Shown here: positions 6,173-7,353 of the stretch, one piece after another
Numbering within the stretch: position 1 is the first letter of the stretch
Layout: every line of letters starts with the position of its first letter
From: JBBSOW01 sp038259365
GTDB lineage: Bacteria > Actinomycetota > Actinomycetes > Propionibacteriales > Propionibacteriaceae
Reading direction: 5' to 3'
NCBI GenBank assembly: GCA_038259365.1
Contig: JBBSOW010000139.1
Span: 1-7,353, forward strand
DNA length: 7,353 nucleotides
Translations under genes and position numbers: made by a program
The notes under the pieces: generated by a model
Database searches by the model: none
Told to the model about the DNA's origin: nothing
The model's input: the letters and a program-made list of their open reading frames with translations, nothing else

Positions 6173-6220
6173 TGCCTTTCGCTTGGCCAAGCAGCCGTAA
6201 GGCGCTTCAGGTCCGGCTTT

Positions 6221-6296
6221 GCCGCCTTAGCTCAGTTGGTAGAGCGACGCTCTCGTAAAGCGTAGGTCTGGGGTTCGAATCCCCAAGGTGGCTCCA
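6221..6296 (+). tRNA. tRNA-Thr (anticodon CGT)
   Basis: A complete cloverleaf is visible. The acceptor stem GCCGCCT (6221-6227) pairs with AGGTGGC (6286-6292), with one G-U pair. The D arm is GCTC/GAGC. The anticodon stem ACGCT/AGCGT closes a 7-nt loop CTCGTAA with anticodon CGT, which reads ACG (Thr). The variable loop is AGGTC, and the T arm TGGGG/CCCCA has loop TTCGAAT. The discriminator base is T (6293), and CCA (6294-6296) is encoded. It lies 16 nt from the stop codon of the convergent amidotransferase gene. No terminator is obvious. Confidence 0.97.
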
Positions 6297-6312
6297 CCCT
6301 CTAGCTGCCCCG

Positions 6313-7011
6313 TCAGCCGATTCGCTGGCGGGCATCGTCGGCGAACGCCGCGAAACCGGTCGCCGCCGTCTCGGTTAGCTCCGTGCTCGCCGCGAACCTC
6401 GCCCGCAGCTGCTCACCCGTTTCACCCTCGGCCAGCTCGGCGGGCATGCCCTTTTCGTCGAGCCACAGGTCGAGGATCTCGCGGTCCACCTCCAGGTGGA
6501 ACTGCAGCCCGACGGCCGATCCGTGGCGAAAGCCCTGGTTGGCGCAGGTGTTGTTCGTCGCCAGCAGGGTCGCGCTCGCGGGCAGTTCGACGGTGTCGGT
6601 GTGCCACTGGATGGCGGTCAGTTCGCCGACGTGGTGCCCGAGATAGGGGTCGGCCGTCAGGACCTGGACCGGGTGCAGGCCCACCTCGTTCACCGAGCCG
6701 ACGTGGAGAGTGGCGCCGAGGGCCATGCCGAGCATCTGATGGCCCAGGCACAGGCCGAGGACGGGGATGTCCGCCTCGGTGGCTCGCTTCAGCAGGTCGA
6801 TCGTCACCGCCAGGGAGGGGAACCGTTCGACTTGGTCGGCCGCCATCTCACCACCGAAGGCGATGATTCCGGCGACTTCGTCGAGCGGGGGCGCCTGGGT
6901 GGGAAACGATAGACGCTGGGTGGGGATTCCCGCTCGACTCAGCCCGGTGGCGGCGTGGCCGCCGGTCTCGTAGTCCGCATGGTTGATGAACAAGACCTGT
7001 CGCTGCGCCAT
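6313..7011 (-). CDS. stand-alone class I glutamine amidotransferase (GuaA N-domain-like)
   Basis: Cytoplasmic protein of 232 aa, of the GATase1 type grouped with the GMP synthase glutaminase domain but lacking any synthetase domain. The catalytic triad is visible: nucleophile C88 in LGLCLGHQ, H172 and E174 in GLQFHLEV. GLHPV (111-115) and QWHTDTVELP (135-144) match conserved segments of this family. The usual GGP loop near residue 53 reads GGEMA, so P is replaced by E. It may hydrolyse glutamine, or a gamma-glutamyl compound, to release ammonia or an amine for an unidentified partner. No partner synthetase is adjacent. The ATG at 7011 is supported by a -10 box ending 6 nt upstream and by the good start of the first beta-strand (QVLFINHAD). 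It converges with tRNA-Thr and diverges from the HExxH membrane gene. Confidence 0.9.
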   Translation of the reverse strand: MAQRQVLFINHADYETGGHAATGLSRAGIPTQRLSFPTQAPPLDEVAGIIAFGGEMAADQVERFPSLAVTIDLLKRATEADIPVLGLCLGHQMLGMALGATLHVGSVNEVGLHPVQVLTADPYLGHHVGELTAIQWHTDTVELPASATLLATNNTCANQGFRHGSAVGLQFHLEVDREILDLWLDEKGMPAELAEGETGEQLRARFAASTELTETAATGFAAFADDARQRIG

Positions 7012-7023
7012 GCGAAGATTCTA
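7012..7023 (-). promoter_or_regulatory. -10 box of a probable leaderless promoter for the amidotransferase
   Basis: On the minus strand TAGAAT (7023-7018) is followed by CTTCGC and then the ATG at 7011. The 6-nt gap equals that of the PSP1 promoter, and no Shine-Dalgarno sequence fits between. This places the transcription start at the ATG. The -35 region (about 7041-7046) has no consensus. Confidence 0.55.
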
Positions 7024-7030
7024 GGGAGGC

Positions 7031-7051
7031 GAGAACGATCGAGGAGTTCTC
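7031..7051. promoter_or_regulatory. dyad between divergent genes, candidate operator
   Basis: GAGAAC (7031-7036) and GTTCTC (7046-7051) are perfect inverted arms with a 9-nt spacer. The dyad covers the -35 zone of the amidotransferase promoter and lies just left of the -35 zone of the HExxH gene, so one bound regulator could affect both. Its spacing excludes the actinobacterial LexA box (GAAC-N4-GTTC). Confidence 0.4.
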
Positions 7052-7075
7052 GGGCCCGGGCACGCGGGAATTCGT

Positions 7076-7106
7076 TAGCATCGTGGGCATTGCAACAGAA
7101 GGAGGG
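7076..7106 (+). promoter_or_regulatory. -10 box and ribosome binding site of the HExxH gene
   Basis: TAGCAT (7076-7081) fits TANNNT, which predicts transcription from about 7088. AAGGAGGG (7099-7106) is a near-perfect Shine-Dalgarno sequence 5 nt before the ATG at 7112. This gene is therefore leadered, unlike its divergent neighbour. Confidence 0.5.
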
Positions 7107-7111
7107 AGCAG

Positions 7112-7353
7112 ATGTCCAAGGCCCAGATTGTCCGCCGGGGAGCGACGGCGGCCGGGGCTGCCCTCATCACCGTCCAGGCCCACGAATACGCGCACGGAAT
7201 CGTCGGCTGGGTGCTGGCGGGCGGCGCCGAGGTCCGCAGCAGCAGCGCTGGCGCGGTCGGGGAGCTGACCAGCGCCGAGGCGGGGATCGAAGCGCTGGCG
7301 GGCCCCCTCTTTTCGCTGGTCAGCGGCCTCGTGATCTACCTGATCTCGCAGCG
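7112..7353 (+). CDS. membrane protein with HExxH motif, M50-like (3' end outside window)
   Basis: Only the first 80 codons are present; the gene runs off the right edge. The protein begins MSKAQIVRRG, then a hydrophobic segment (about 11-37) that contains HEYAH (24-28), the zinc-binding HExxH of metalloproteases, followed by GIVGWVLAGG. A short polar region leads to LAGPLFSLVSGLVIYLIS (62-79), a second membrane segment. An HExxH placed inside a membrane helix, with a later AGP-type segment, is what intramembrane site-2-type (M50/M50B-like) proteases look like. That family assignment is inference from this fragment; the third zinc ligand would lie beyond the window. The start is firm because of the strong ribosome binding site. 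Its substrate is unknown. Confidence 0.82.
   Translation, partial: MSKAQIVRRGATAAGAALITVQAHEYAHGIVGWVLAGGAEVRSSSAGAVGELTSAEAGIEALAGPLFSLVSGLVIYLISQ

Noticed and set aside
5433..6200. 255-aa frame on the + strand
   Set aside because: Shadow of the GNAT gene on the other strand; no motif and no start signal.
6221..6312. Integration (att) site at the 3' end of tRNA-Thr
   Set aside because: No repeat of the tRNA 3' end, integrase or mobile gene is seen within the window.
7031..7051. LexA/SOS box
   Set aside because: The actinobacterial box is GAAC-N4-GTTC; the arms here are 9 nt apart (11 nt between GAAC and GTTC would not fit either).

Overview
The window comes from a high-GC Gram-positive bacterium, almost certainly an actinobacterium. 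The signs are strong G/C preference at third codon positions, GTG starts, a secreted Rpf-LysM protein, a PSP1-domain protein joined to a secreted S33 peptidase, and promoters that look leaderless. I cannot place it more finely. It holds seven protein-coding genes (one cut by the right edge) and one tRNA gene. Nearly all of it is ordinary chromosomal housekeeping and accessory sequence. I see no transposase, integrase, CRISPR array, toxin-antitoxin pair or phage gene.

Layout from the left. Positions 1-293 are non-coding: an intrinsic terminator facing right (77-109), then an AT-richer leader with several short repeats, then an Rpf-type resuscitation-promoting factor gene (294-938, +). It converges with a GH13 alpha-glucosidase of oligo-1,6-glucosidase type (961-2697, -). 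A 119-bp divergent region follows. From it, the PSP1/RicT-like gene (2817-3668, +) is read rightward from a probable leaderless promoter, with an exported S33 alpha/beta-hydrolase lipoprotein (3665-5293, +) overlapping its stop codon. That two-gene unit converges, with only 4 bp between stop codons, on a GNAT-family acetyltransferase (5298-6092, -) that ends unusually early. Next come tRNA-Thr(CGT) (6221-6296, +), a stand-alone class I glutamine amidotransferase (6313-7011, -), again with a leaderless-type promoter, and, divergent from it, the start of a membrane protein with an HExxH motif (7112 to the window end, +). A 6-bp-arm dyad lies between this last pair.

How the genes fit together. 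The Rpf protein (cell-wall muralytic enzyme) and the S33 lipoprotein (extracytoplasmic peptidase) act outside the membrane. The glucosidase processes short alpha-glucans in the cytoplasm. The PSP1 protein is probably a cytoplasmic RNA-metabolism or regulatory partner, by analogy with RicT. From memory, the order PSP1, S33 hydrolase, tRNA-Thr recurs in actinobacteria; here a GNAT gene sits between hydrolase and tRNA, and the GH13 gene sits upstream of PSP1. The most useful observations are regulatory: two -10 boxes exactly 6 nt before an ATG, GTAA-type direct repeats upstream of rpf, and dyads in both divergent intergenic regions. I found no convincing undescribed multi-gene system.
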